The notes under the pieces are model-generated. The model was not told the origin of the DNA. It made no database searches and was given only the letters and a program-made list of their open reading frames with translations. A stretch of DNA of 64,000 bases from Salinisphaera hydrothermalis C41B8 (GTDB lineage: Bacteria > Pseudomonadota > Gammaproteobacteria > Nevskiales > Salinisphaeraceae): assembly GCF_000732535.1 (NCBI RefSeq), contig NZ_APNK01000007.1:1-64000 (forward strand), in the 5' to 3' direction. Positions 1 to 8,163 of the stretch are shown here, piece after piece (the stretch's first letter is position 1; each line of letters opens with the position of its first letter). The position numbers and the translations under genes were made by a program.

Positions 1-2
1 AG

Positions 3-905
3 TGGACGCGAGATCCCCAGCCATTCTTTTATCCGCCAAACCAGTTGTTGGCGGGACTGGACAAATATGCCTGGCTACCGGGGTCACTGGAGCCGGCCGC
101 CCTGGCCGAGCGACTGCTGAACGCGCACGGGCGCGAGTACCCATTCCTTATCGTCAAGGATGTGCTGCAGGATTCGCCGCTGCTGGACGCGCGCGACAAC
201 GCCTATGCCGACGCGTTCCTGCAGGCCTGCCGCGCCGCCGGCTTCGTGCTCATGGCGGGACAAGCGCTGGCCTGGGTGCCGATCGACTTCGCCGATGAAG
301 ACACTTACCTGGCGCGTCTGTCTCGCGGTGCGCGGCGCGATATCCGACGCAAGCTGCGCGTGCGCGACCAGATCGCCGTCGAAACGCTGGCCACCGGCAG
401 CGCGGCGCTGTGCGATCCGGCCACGCTGGACGCTTGCGTCGCGCTCTACGAGCAGGTCTACGCCCAGAGCGAAGTACACTTCGACCACCTGGATGCCGGC
501 TTCCTGCGCGCCGTGCTCGGCGACGCGGACTGCGGCGGCGTGGTCTTCGTATACCGCCACGAGGGCCGCATGATCGGCTGGAACCTTTGCTTCGAGCACA
601 ACGGCATGCTGGTCGACAAATACGTCGGCTTCGATTATCCGGCGGCGCGCGATTTCAATCTCTACGCCGTGAGCTGGATGCACAATCTGGGCTATGCGCG
701 CGAGCGCGGCTTGACGCATTACATCGCCGGCTGGACCGATCCCGAGATCAAGGCGCATCTCGGGGCCCGATTCACGTTCACGCGACATGCCGTGCGGCCG
801 CGCAACCGTCTGTTACGGGCCCTGCTGCGGCGGATCGCCCCTTATTTCGAAAGCGATCGAAACTGGCATGAACAGCGCACTCCTGATGCATCCCGTCGTT
901 CTTGA
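3..905 (+). CDS. GNAT/FemAB-like acyltransferase, 5' partial
   Basis: The frame is open from base 3, so the start probably lies upstream of the window; a TTG at 45 is the first in-window start candidate. The visible protein (about 300 residues) resembles the GNAT-fold group that includes FemAB-like aminoacyl/acyltransferases: an N-terminal lobe, a basic ARRDIRRKLRVRD helix, a core strand-helix segment FVYRHEGRMIGWNLCFEHNG, and a closing DFNLYAVSWMHNLGYARERG segment where an acyl-donor site would lie. The C-terminus is basic (RPRNRLLRALLRRI), which could touch membrane or nucleic acid. It overlaps the next gene by 38 bp, so the two are probably co-translated. The donor and acceptor cannot be told from sequence; the family call is reasonable, the function unknown. 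Confidence 0.7.
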   Translation, partial: WTRDPQPFFYPPNQLLAGLDKYAWLPGSLEPAALAERLLNAHGREYPFLIVKDVLQDSPLLDARDNAYADAFLQACRAAGFVLMAGQALAWVPIDFADEDTYLARLSRGARRDIRRKLRVRDQIAVETLATGSAALCDPATLDACVALYEQVYAQSEVHFDHLDAGFLRAVLGDADCGGVVFVYRHEGRMIGWNLCFEHNGMLVDKYVGFDYPAARDFNLYAVSWMHNLGYARERGLTHYIAGWTDPEIKAHLGARFTFTRHAVRPRNRLLRALLRRIAPYFESDRNWHEQRTPDASRRS

Positions 906-1764
906 TCTCGACGGCTCGGTCGGGCCATTCGACCATTCAATCCGCCTGCCGCTCGACGACTGGGCGGACCAATTGCGCTTCGCCTGCAGCCGCGGCGCCT
1001 TGCGCGGCTTCGCCCGCGAGCTCGCGCTCAAACTGCCGCTGAACCCGGGTCCGGTGTTCATGGGCAGCGGCGACTTCCATCATCTGAGTCTGCCGCTGCT
1101 CGAACGCGCGAGTACGCGCACCGCCGTGGATGTCGTCGTATTCGACAACCACCCCGACAACATGCGTTTTCCCTTCGGGGTGCATTGCGGGTCGTGGGTA
1201 CGGCGGGCGCTCGCCCTGCCGGGCGTCCGCCATGTACACGTGGTCGGCATCACATCAGCCGATATCGGCCTCGGGCACGCCTGGGAGAACTATCTGCGCC
1301 CGTTGTATGCCGGGCGTCTGCACTACTGGTCCACCGGCGTTGATGTCCGGTGGGCGCGCTGGCTGGGCCTCGCCCCCGTCTTTCATGCGTTCGACCACAT
1401 CGAATCCTTGCTGCAGGCGTTTGTCGCGCACATGGCGGACGAGCGCCTGCCGATCTATCTCTCGATCGACAAGGATGTGCTGAGTATCGAGGATGCCCGC
1501 ACCAACTGGGATCAAGGCGTGATGCACGAGTCCCAGCTGATCGCGGCGATTCAGGCGCTGCACGGGCGCCTTATCGGCTGCGACATCACCGGCGAAGTGT
1601 CGGTGGCGCGCTACCCGCAGTGGTGGAAACGCGTGCTGTCGTCTCTGGATCGACAACCGGCGCTGTCGGCCGCCGAAATCAGCGATTGGCAGGCGGACCA
1701 GCAGGCCCTGAACCGACGTCTGCTACCCCATATTCAGGCGGCCTGGCAGCCGGACAGCGCATAG
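868..1764 (+). CDS. Arginase/agmatinase-superfamily (ureohydrolase) protein
   Basis: 298 residues from the ATG at 868, chosen because upstream codons read as the neighbouring GNAT gene in another frame. All classic metal-ligand blocks of the ureohydrolase fold are present in order: GSGDFHHLS (D69, H71) in place of GGDHS, DNHPDNM (D93, H95, D97) in place of DAHxD, and SIDKDVL (D201, D203) in place of SxDxD. A dimanganese hydrolase active site is therefore likely. Sequence between the motifs does not read like arginase, agmatinase or formiminoglutamase, so the substrate (a guanidino or amide compound) is open. Coupling to a GNAT-fold enzyme suggests a shared small-molecule pathway. Confidence 0.75.
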   Translation: MNSALLMHPVVLDLDGSVGPFDHSIRLPLDDWADQLRFACSRGALRGFARELALKLPLNPGPVFMGSGDFHHLSLPLLERASTRTAVDVVVFDNHPDNMRFPFGVHCGSWVRRALALPGVRHVHVVGITSADIGLGHAWENYLRPLYAGRLHYWSTGVDVRWARWLGLAPVFHAFDHIESLLQAFVAHMADERLPIYLSIDKDVLSIEDARTNWDQGVMHESQLIAAIQALHGRLIGCDITGEVSVARYPQWWKRVLSSLDRQPALSAAEISDWQADQQALNRRLLPHIQAAWQPDSA

Positions 1765-1777
1765 CGATGACGCCCGC

Positions 1778-2158
1778 TCAGCCCGGTTCGTCTTCGGATT
1801 CGCTCAAGGCCAGACAGAAGATGCCGGCCACGATGGCCGCCGCGCCCAGCGCCTGGCTCCAGCCAATGGATTCACCGAACACCGGCACCGACAGCAGCAA
1901 TACGCTGACCACCTCGAGATGCGACGCAGCAAACGCCGGGCCGATGGGCGCCCGCCGCAACAGTGTCATCCACGTAAAGAAGGCCCCGATGTAACCCACC
2001 ACGGCCCCGTAGACCCAGGGCTGGGTGAAGACGCGTTCCAGCCATGCGAGATTGGCCTGGACCGGAAGGGCCTGATCGCCGGCGTATTTGAAACTGAGCT
2101 GGGCGAGCGTATCGAAGCCCAGCAGAATCGCGAATCCGATGATATAGAAACGCTTCAT
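1778..2158 (-). CDS. Small EamA/DMT-family membrane protein, second of a pair
   Basis: 126 residues with about four hydrophobic helices and one EamA-type half-repeat (LGFDTLAQLSFKYAG at the first helix; late SxxLGAAAIVAGIFCLAL). Full-length EamA transporters carry two such repeats, so this one should dimerise. Its ATG overlaps the stop of the upstream small DMT gene (ATGA, 2158-2155), so the two are translationally coupled and probably form a heterodimer, as in paired SMR proteins or ArnE/ArnF flippases. The C-terminal tail is acidic (ESEDEPG). The substrate is unknown. Confidence 0.7.
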   Translation of the reverse strand: MKRFYIIGFAILLGFDTLAQLSFKYAGDQALPVQANLAWLERVFTQPWVYGAVVGYIGAFFTWMTLLRRAPIGPAFAASHLEVVSVLLLSVPVFGESIGWSQALGAAAIVAGIFCLALSESEDEPG

Positions 2159-2514
2159 GTACCGGCCCCCACGATCGCTACGCCGAGCGCGACCAGGGCA
2201 ATGCCCAGCACGCGCAGGCGGGTCAGGCGCTCACCGAACAGAAACCGGCCGGCCAGCATGATGACCACGATATTGATCGAGCCGAGCAGAATGCCGCGAC
2301 CCAGCGGAATCAGCGACAGAAACGCGATCCACGCGAGAAACTCGAACAGATAACAGCTGCCGCCCAGCCAGATCCACGGCCGGACCAGCATATGCCGCCA
2401 GTGGTCCAGGCCGCTGCCGTCGATGCCATGGCTGGCCGCGGCCTTGAAGCTCAATTGCCCGGCGGTATCGAACAGCTCGACGATCAACCAGAGAACCAGA
2501 ACCGTCGTCGTCAT
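2155..2514 (-). CDS. Small EamA/DMT-family membrane protein, first of a pair
   Basis: 119 residues starting MTTTVLVLWL at 2514; a longer frame continues upstream but its extra N-terminus (Arg/Pro-rich) does not look like a membrane protein. About four transmembrane helices. The first helix ends in GQLSFKAAA, matching AQLSFKYAG in its neighbour, so the two are paralogous halves. The coupled overlap with the next gene and the 31-bp gap after the esterase gene upstream suggest one minus-strand transcription unit. It could be a flippase or drug/metabolite exporter subunit; nearby GT-C glycosyltransferase context makes a lipid-linked sugar a possible substrate, which is inference only. Confidence 0.7.
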   Translation of the reverse strand: MTTTVLVLWLIVELFDTAGQLSFKAAASHGIDGSGLDHWRHMLVRPWIWLGGSCYLFEFLAWIAFLSLIPLGRGILLGSINIVVIMLAGRFLFGERLTRLRVLGIALVALGVAIVGAGT

Positions 2515-2545
2515 GAAGCGGCCCCGGGCAGGGCCCGCCCGGTGA

Positions 2546-3382
2546 TCATGCGGCGCGCTCGGTCGCGAAGCCAGCGGCCGCGACGCGGGCAAAGAAATCC
2601 GCAACGCCTTCGATCAATCGACGACGCTCTCGATCGATGGTGATCATGTGATAACTGTCATCGAGCCACAGCATCTCGGTGGGCCCGCTAACACGCCGTG
2701 CCACCAATTCGGCATTCCGGCTGGAGGCGATATCGTCCTCGGTCGCGTGCGCGATCAGACAAGGCGCCACCACCCGGCGCAGATCGCGCCGCACCCGACG
2801 CGACATCAGATAAAGCTCGGCCAACGAATGCCAGGGGTTGCCGGGCAAACCGGCTGCGGTGCTATCGCCGCTGGCCATGGCCTCGCTGATTTTCCGGCGC
2901 AGATTCTCGTCGCGTAAGCCATACGGCGGCTGCTCCATGAACATCCGGTCGCGGCCAATACCCAGGCGCTTGAGCATGGGTAGCAAAAAAGACAGCCGGT
3001 TGAGCGCAGGCAGGCTCCAGCCGTCGTAGCGGAACGTGGCCCCCAGCACACCGACGCCATCGACCCAGTCGGGATGCTCTTCGGCCACCCTCAGCGCGAG
3101 CAACGCACCCATCGACAAACCCGCAACGAACATATGCTCGACCGATCCGCGCATCTCGCGGGCCGCGGTTTCCACGCTTCGATACCAATCGGTCCAGCCC
3201 GTGGCGAGCAAATCGTCGACGCTGCCGCAATGACCGGCCAGCTGAACCCCGCGGGTGGTAAACCCCCGATTGTTCAGGCCCTTGCCCAGAATACGCATTT
3301 CCTGGGGCGTGCCGGTCAGGCCATGAATCAGAAGCACGCCGCGATTATCGCCCGGGAAGAAGAATTCGACGTTAGGGATCAT
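2546..3382 (-). CDS. Alpha/beta hydrolase, carboxylesterase/lysophospholipase type
   Basis: 278 residues from the ATG at 3382 (MIPNVEFFFPGDN). Oxyanion-hole region LLIHGLTGTP near residue 20, nucleophile elbow GLSMG, acid near CLIAHATEDD and histidine in DSYHMITID complete a canonical Ser-Asp-His triad. Size and motif spacing match Est30-like carboxylesterases and monoglyceride lipases. A frame continues upstream of 3382 but the extra residues are not hydrolase-like. It sits between the GT-C membrane protein and the small DMT pair on the same strand. A cytoplasmic esterase acting on medium-chain or lipid esters is the likely role; the physiological substrate is not evident. Confidence 0.85.
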   Translation of the reverse strand: MIPNVEFFFPGDNRGVLLIHGLTGTPQEMRILGKGLNNRGFTTRGVQLAGHCGSVDDLLATGWTDWYRSVETAAREMRGSVEHMFVAGLSMGALLALRVAEEHPDWVDGVGVLGATFRYDGWSLPALNRLSFLLPMLKRLGIGRDRMFMEQPPYGLRDENLRRKISEAMASGDSTAAGLPGNPWHSLAELYLMSRRVRRDLRRVVAPCLIAHATEDDIASSRNAELVARRVSGPTEMLWLDDSYHMITIDRERRRLIEGVADFFARVAAAGFATERAA

Positions 3383-3549
3383 CTCGTGTCCTGTGTCGCA
3401 GATTTTGGCCCCGAACGCGTGCGAGCCCTGCTGCATGATGAAACCGGCTGCCTGGGGTTCAACGCTCGAAACGCAGGGCGCACAGTCGTGATCCCAGCAT
3501 TTCACAGCGGGGTTTCAACAGTCTTTCAAGCGGACCGGCGTTATCGGGT

Positions 3550-4965
3550 TCAGGAAACCAATGGTGTTGGAATCGGACGACCGGGGGCCGGCAAGTCGCC
3601 CGCCCGTCGCCCGCGAGGCGACGACGAAACCGGCGAGCGGGTACGTGTCCGGTCTCGTGATTCGTTTGGCTGCCAAGCCATGATCAACAACCCACCAAGC
3701 AAGGCGAAACAGAGCAGACACAAGCCGCCATAAAACCACACAACATTCAGCGCATCGCCCAGGACAGGCACCGACACGGCGAACAGCCCGAACAATGTCA
3801 GCAGACCGCGTGCGAGCCATCGCTTGGCGCGTGCCAACGAAGGGGCGCGATACAGGATCGCGAACAAAGGCAGCAGCAGAAGAATGTAGTAGTGGAGCTC
3901 GGTCACCGGCGCGGCGATCAACAACCAGACCACCAGCGCCGATGTCACGAATAGCGCGTTCTTGTGGGCTGCCCTGCGCTCCACCCGGCAAATTATCAGG
4001 AACAGGCCGACCGAGACGCCATCCGACACCGCTTGGACGTAAGGCTTAAGAGCGGGCACCGCGGCTTCCGAGACTCGGGTCAGGACCGCGTAAAGGGATT
4101 GATTGTGCAGACCGTCGGGCTGTAGCAGCTGGGGGAAATAGGCCGCCTTGCTGCCTGGCGTGAATGCCGGCAGGCCGACCACATGCATCCATTCGATCAC
4201 ATCGTGGACCGCTGACTGCCAGCCGAGTACACAGGCCGGGAACAGCAGGCCGCCGAGGATCATGAAGACTACGCTGAACACACAAAAACGCCAGCGACGA
4301 CGCCATACGAAATAAGCCAGCAATGCCAACGGGAAAACCTTGAGCACGACCGCCACGGCCAGACAACCCGCCGCCCGGACCGGTTGATCGATGGCATCGT
4401 AGTAGAACATCGCGAATACAGCGGCAGCGACCACGACCGATGCCTGACCCCGCGCCAGGCCATCGACGATGAACGGTAATGCCAGCACGACAGGCAGCAA
4501 AGGTTTAGCGCTATCCAATGGGCCGGCGCCGGCACCGACCAATCGGCGGCAATACCGGATACCTAAACTCAACGCGGCCACACAGATCAGAAACCACAGC
4601 AGCACCGAGGCCGGCAAGGGCAGCCGAGTCAATGGCGCGGCCAGAATCGCCAGCGGCGGTAGATAGACATAGGCCCAGTCGCGCTCGTTATGCGCCTTGT
4701 AGATATCGGACCCGTTGCGTATCGCCTGGCCCCCGGCGAGATACGCCGTGAAGTCCGAATGCGTATGGGTCGAGCCGAAAGGGTGGCCAGCCACCGTAGA
4801 CGGCCCGGCACGCCATACGGTGCCCAGGGCCAGGAGTACGGTGATCAGTACCACGAGGCCGCGGAACCACAGGTGCGACGACTTGAAGCGAGATTGTGCT
4901 TGCATGAGCTGTGACAGACTAACGGCGGCCGCCCGAACGACAGTCGCCGGGGCATGCAAGACCAC
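3550..4965 (-). CDS. GT87/DUF2029-type integral membrane glycosyltransferase
   Basis: Up to 471 residues (start at 4965, or 4905 at MQAQSRFK, which better precedes the first membrane helix). About ten hydrophobic segments. Between helices one and two lies the family's acidic loop (HTHSDFTAYLAGGQAIRNG, then SDIY), the catalytic-site region of GT-C polyprenyl-phosphate-sugar-dependent enzymes such as mycobacterial PimE. The C-terminal tail is Arg/Ser/Pro-rich and cytoplasmic. It likely transfers a hexose from a polyprenyl-phosphate donor to a periplasmic glycolipid or glycan acceptor. The nearest downstream genes on the same strand are the esterase and small DMT pair. Confidence 0.7.
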   Translation of the reverse strand: MVLHAPATVVRAAAVSLSQLMQAQSRFKSSHLWFRGLVVLITVLLALGTVWRAGPSTVAGHPFGSTHTHSDFTAYLAGGQAIRNGSDIYKAHNERDWAYVYLPPLAILAAPLTRLPLPASVLLWFLICVAALSLGIRYCRRLVGAGAGPLDSAKPLLPVVLALPFIVDGLARGQASVVVAAAVFAMFYYDAIDQPVRAAGCLAVAVVLKVFPLALLAYFVWRRRWRFCVFSVVFMILGGLLFPACVLGWQSAVHDVIEWMHVVGLPAFTPGSKAAYFPQLLQPDGLHNQSLYAVLTRVSEAAVPALKPYVQAVSDGVSVGLFLIICRVERRAAHKNALFVTSALVVWLLIAAPVTELHYYILLLLPLFAILYRAPSLARAKRWLARGLLTLFGLFAVSVPVLGDALNVVWFYGGLCLLCFALLGGLLIMAWQPNESRDRTRTRSPVSSSPRGRRAGDLPAPGRPIPTPLVS

Positions 4966-5337
4966 GCCGCCCGCGTGGCCCGTCGCAACGACATGAGTCG
5001 ATCGCAGCGTGGCCCACTCGCCTGCCCCGGTTGCAGCAGCAGGCGTTAACTGGCGTACGGGCCCGCGTCATGCCCGCGCGTCGATGGCAGTGTCGTTGCC
5101 GCCCTGGCACCAGGGTCTTGCCCGATGTCTCGTGAATCGAAGACCCGGCGCGACAATCGGCCGGGCAGGACAAGGCGATATTGGCGAGCATTCACAGCTC
5201 CGGTCATGGAAAATCGAGCGCCGCGCGGCCAGACTCGGCCACCGGATGACACCAGCGTCCCAGACCGCAGTTTCGTGAGCCTTTCGTCGGCCACTTAGAG
5301 CCCATTCAAATAGGCCCTCACGGCGATGGGGAGCGGG
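4966..5337. other. Intergenic stretch, no gene seen
   Basis: About 370 bp between the membrane glycosyltransferase start and the end of the ABC-exporter operon. Short open frames here lack family resemblance and a good ribosome site. No clear terminator with a T-run was seen. Confidence 0.4.
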
Positions 5338-6276
5338 TCAGGACGCCCCGTCGCGCAGAATCCGTACCACCACCCGCTGTCCGATCCGCAGATGGGCGGG
5401 GTGGTCGAACGCCAGAACACAGAGCACCGTGCGAACCCCGGCATCCTGGCCGGGATCGGTGTCGAGCGTGGGCTTGCGGAAGACATCGCCGACGCGAACG
5501 ACATGAGCGCGGCCCAACGAAGTCTGGCCGGCATCGTCCAACAACACCTGCGCTGACATACCCTTATGTACGGCGCCCACATACTCCTGGTTCAATTCGG
5601 CGCGGACGATACGCGCACGATCGGGGAGCAATTCGAATGCCGGGGCCGCATCGGCGCCCACCTGGTCGCCCGGCTGGATATTCACCTGCACGATACGGCC
5701 CGCTACCGGCGCCTGAATCCGATGTTGCGTCAGCTGGTGCTGGGCGACCGCCAGATTGCCGTTCGCGATTTCGATCTGGGCACGCGCGCCGTCCCGTTGC
5801 CATTTCAGTTCCCGTGCGGTCTGCGCGGCGGTATCGGCATCGTGTCTCGAGCCGGCGCCAGCGCGAGCTGCGGTTCGAAGTTTGTCGGCCTGGCTGCGCG
5901 CTGCTTTCAACCGATCGTCCAGAATGCGTTCCTGGGTACGCGCTTGCGATAATTTGCCTTGCGCGATATGGACCTGGGCCTGGGCGACCTGCGCATCCAG
6001 GCGGGCGAGAAGCTGCCCTTTCTTGACCGTGTCGCCCGCGTGCACCAGCACTGTATCCACCGCGCCAGACACCGGGACCTGCAGCTTCAACATACCGCCC
6101 TGAACATCAACCCGGCCGCGCGCCACGGCGGCATAGGCGGCCTGGTCACGCGGCTTGGTCTGGGGTGAGGCCGGAGCGCGGTCGGCGGCCCAGGCCACCG
6201 CCAACGCGGCCGTCAGCAGAACAACGAATGGCACCGCGACATAACGTATCCGCCCGGCGTATCGATTCTTGAACAT
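5338..6276 (-). CDS. DevB/HlyD-family periplasmic adaptor of an ABC exporter
   Basis: 312 residues from the ATG at 6276, which has AGGAAA about 7 bp upstream; an alternative ATG at 6303 overlaps the stop of the ATPase gene (ATGA) and would add nine residues. One N-terminal membrane anchor (YVAVPFVVLLTAALAVAWA), then a first lipoyl half-motif (LQVPVSGAVDTVLVHAGDTVKKGQLLARLD), an alpha-hairpin coiled coil of about 80 residues, the second lipoyl half (HRIQAPVAGRIVQVNIQPGD) and beta-barrel domains. It would bridge the inner-membrane ABC pump to the TolC-like lipoprotein encoded in the same operon. It is the last gene of six. Confidence 0.9.
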   Translation of the reverse strand: MFKNRYAGRIRYVAVPFVVLLTAALAVAWAADRAPASPQTKPRDQAAYAAVARGRVDVQGGMLKLQVPVSGAVDTVLVHAGDTVKKGQLLARLDAQVAQAQVHIAQGKLSQARTQERILDDRLKAARSQADKLRTAARAGAGSRHDADTAAQTARELKWQRDGARAQIEIANGNLAVAQHQLTQHRIQAPVAGRIVQVNIQPGDQVGADAAPAFELLPDRARIVRAELNQEYVGAVHKGMSAQVLLDDAGQTSLGRAHVVRVGDVFRKPTLDTDPGQDAGVRTVLCVLAFDHPAHLRIGQRVVVRILRDGAS

Positions 6277-6299
6277 GGCCGTTTCCTGTCGTGGCGGAT

Positions 6300-7022
6300 T
6301 CATCGCGCGCCACGGTCTGAGTCGTCGAGAATGCGCCCGTCTTCCATCGTCAGCACGCGATCGGCATGGCTGATCAGCCGTGGATCGTGGCTGACGCACA
6401 ACACCGTCGTGCCGTGGTTGCGGGCAATGCGATGCAACAGATCGATCACGATCTGCCCGTTGGCAGCGTCGAGCGCGCTGGTCGGTTCGTCGGCGAACAA
6501 CAGCGCCGGCGCCTTGGCCAGCGCCCGGGCGATCGCGACGCGCTGTTTCTCGCCGCCGGACAGGGCCGCCGGGCGAAGATGCTGCCGATGGGCCATGCCC
6601 ATCTCGGCCAGCGCCTCGTCGGCGCGCCGCGTGATCTCTTGCGCCGATAGCCGCATGTACTGCAACGGCAGCTGCACTTGCTCGCGTGCCGTCAGCGCAG
6701 GGAAGAGATTGAAGCCTTGAAATACGAACCCGGTATGGTGCAGACGAAACGCTTCTACGCGTTTGGCATCCATCGCCTGCAGCGACTCCGACAGCGCCAG
6801 AACGCGCCCGTGATCGGGGGCCTGCAGGCCGCTGAGAATCGACAGCAATGTGCTCTTGCCACAGCCCGACGGCCCGGAGATGAGCGTGAGTGCGCCAGCG
6901 CCGATTTCTACCGACAGGTCGTCGAGAACTCGCGTGCTGAGCTGCCCCGACGTAAACGACTTGGTCAGGTTTTCGGCCACCAGCATCGGATTCGGATCGA
7001 TTACGGTATTCGAGTACGGCAT
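6300..7022 (-). CDS. ABC exporter ATPase, DevA/LolD/MacB type
   Basis: 240 residues with a complete nucleotide-binding domain: Walker A GPSGCGKST, Q-loop in FVFQGFNLFPALTARE, signature LSGGEKQR, Walker B LLFADEPTSALD and the switch His in VSHDPRL. These features, including the FNLFPALT loop, place it with the MacB/LolD/DevA mechanotransmission ABC family rather than importers. It starts 4 bp after the permease stop and abuts the adaptor gene, forming an exporter core with both. Confidence 0.93.
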   Translation of the reverse strand: MPYSNTVIDPNPMLVAENLTKSFTSGQLSTRVLDDLSVEIGAGALTLISGPSGCGKSTLLSILSGLQAPDHGRVLALSESLQAMDAKRVEAFRLHHTGFVFQGFNLFPALTAREQVQLPLQYMRLSAQEITRRADEALAEMGMAHRQHLRPAALSGGEKQRVAIARALAKAPALLFADEPTSALDAANGQIVIDLLHRIARNHGTTVLCVSHDPRLISHADRVLTMEDGRILDDSDRGAR

Positions 7023-7026
7023 CCGC

Positions 7027-8163
7027 TCATCTCAACAAGGTGGCCGGGTCGGCGCGTTGCATGCTGCGCATCGCCATCAACCCGGACACAGCGACCAAGG
7101 CCATCACCAGCCCCAGGCAGGCCGCGGCTACGGACGGCTGCATGGCCACGGGCACGTTGTTGCTGTGCGCCAGCCAGATCAGCAACGCCGCGAGCACGCT
7201 GGCCAGCACGACACCGCAGGCGCCGACCCAGAACGCCTGCTCCAACACCACCCAGCGCAGCGAGCGCTTGCCGACACCCAACGCATTGAGCGTGGCGTAT
7301 TCATTGACCGAGGCCGCGACGGCCGCCATGAGCGCTTGGCTGGTGATGATGGCGCCGACCACGAAAACGATGACCGCCAGAAACAGCACGCCGGCACCGG
7401 CGCCGGTATTGAACAGCCAGAACAGCACCGAAAGCCGCGCGAACGCCGGCGCGGTCCAGGCCTGGTAGCGTCCGAAGCCGCTGTGTCCATTGATATCGGC
7501 GACGACCGACGACGCCGCGGCCGGATGACGCAGGCGCGCAACCAGGTAAGTGGGGCCACCACTGTCGCTCGGCGCCGGATCCAGCATGCGCGCTGTCTGC
7601 AGCGACGTGACGATGTCCGCCCCGCCCAGCGCACGCAGACCGCGGGCCGTGCCCACCACGCGCACCAGATGGCCGTTGACGCTGGCCGTGTCCCCGACCT
7701 GTACCCCCAATTTGTTCAAATCGGCCGGATCGACAATGACGGATTCGGGATACGCCAGGCGCGCGCGCAACGCGGGCGTCAGCACACGAGCAAACATCAT
7801 CGCACCCGGCCGCGTCGACACACCGGACACGAACACCGATACGCCACCGGTGCCGTGACCGCCGCGCCAATCGCCATCGAGCAGATAGAACGGCTCGACC
7901 GACTCGATCTGCGGATTCATCTCCAGCAGCGACGCGATATCGCCGTCGATGGGCCGGCCCTGGTCGACGCTCTGGGTGCCGGGATAGCCGACCCAGAGAT
8001 CCGCATTCGAATCCGAGACATACACCGCCGCGCCGCCGAAAATACCGAGCACCAGAGCGGCCTGCAGCAGCTGCAGCAGCGTCGCGAAACTCACCGCCAG
8101 CATCGCCGGCAGAAAGCGTCGCCATTCGTGCAGCAGTGTCTTGCGCGCCAACGAAACCATCAT
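7027..8163 (-). CDS. ABC exporter permease, DevC/FtsX type
   Basis: 378 residues (or 377 from the second ATG). One N-terminal helix, a periplasmic domain of about 200 residues resembling the MacB porter/sabre region, then three helices with the FtsX-core sequence ASVNEYATLNALGVGKRSLRWVVLEQ between them and a terminal MRSMQRADPATLLR, the usual end of DevC/FtsX proteins. The four-helix topology with a separate ATPase matches DevC rather than fused MacB. The start codon immediately follows the stop of the outer-membrane gene (TGAATG). It likely moves a lipid, peptide or small molecule from the periplasmic side through a TolC duct. Confidence 0.9.
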   Translation of the reverse strand: MMVSLARKTLLHEWRRFLPAMLAVSFATLLQLLQAALVLGIFGGAAVYVSDSNADLWVGYPGTQSVDQGRPIDGDIASLLEMNPQIESVEPFYLLDGDWRGGHGTGGVSVFVSGVSTRPGAMMFARVLTPALRARLAYPESVIVDPADLNKLGVQVGDTASVNGHLVRVVGTARGLRALGGADIVTSLQTARMLDPAPSDSGGPTYLVARLRHPAAASSVVADINGHSGFGRYQAWTAPAFARLSVLFWLFNTGAGAGVLFLAVIVFVVGAIITSQALMAAVAASVNEYATLNALGVGKRSLRWVVLEQAFWVGACGVVLASVLAALLIWLAHSNNVPVAMQPSVAAACLGLVMALVAVSGLMAMRSMQRADPATLLR

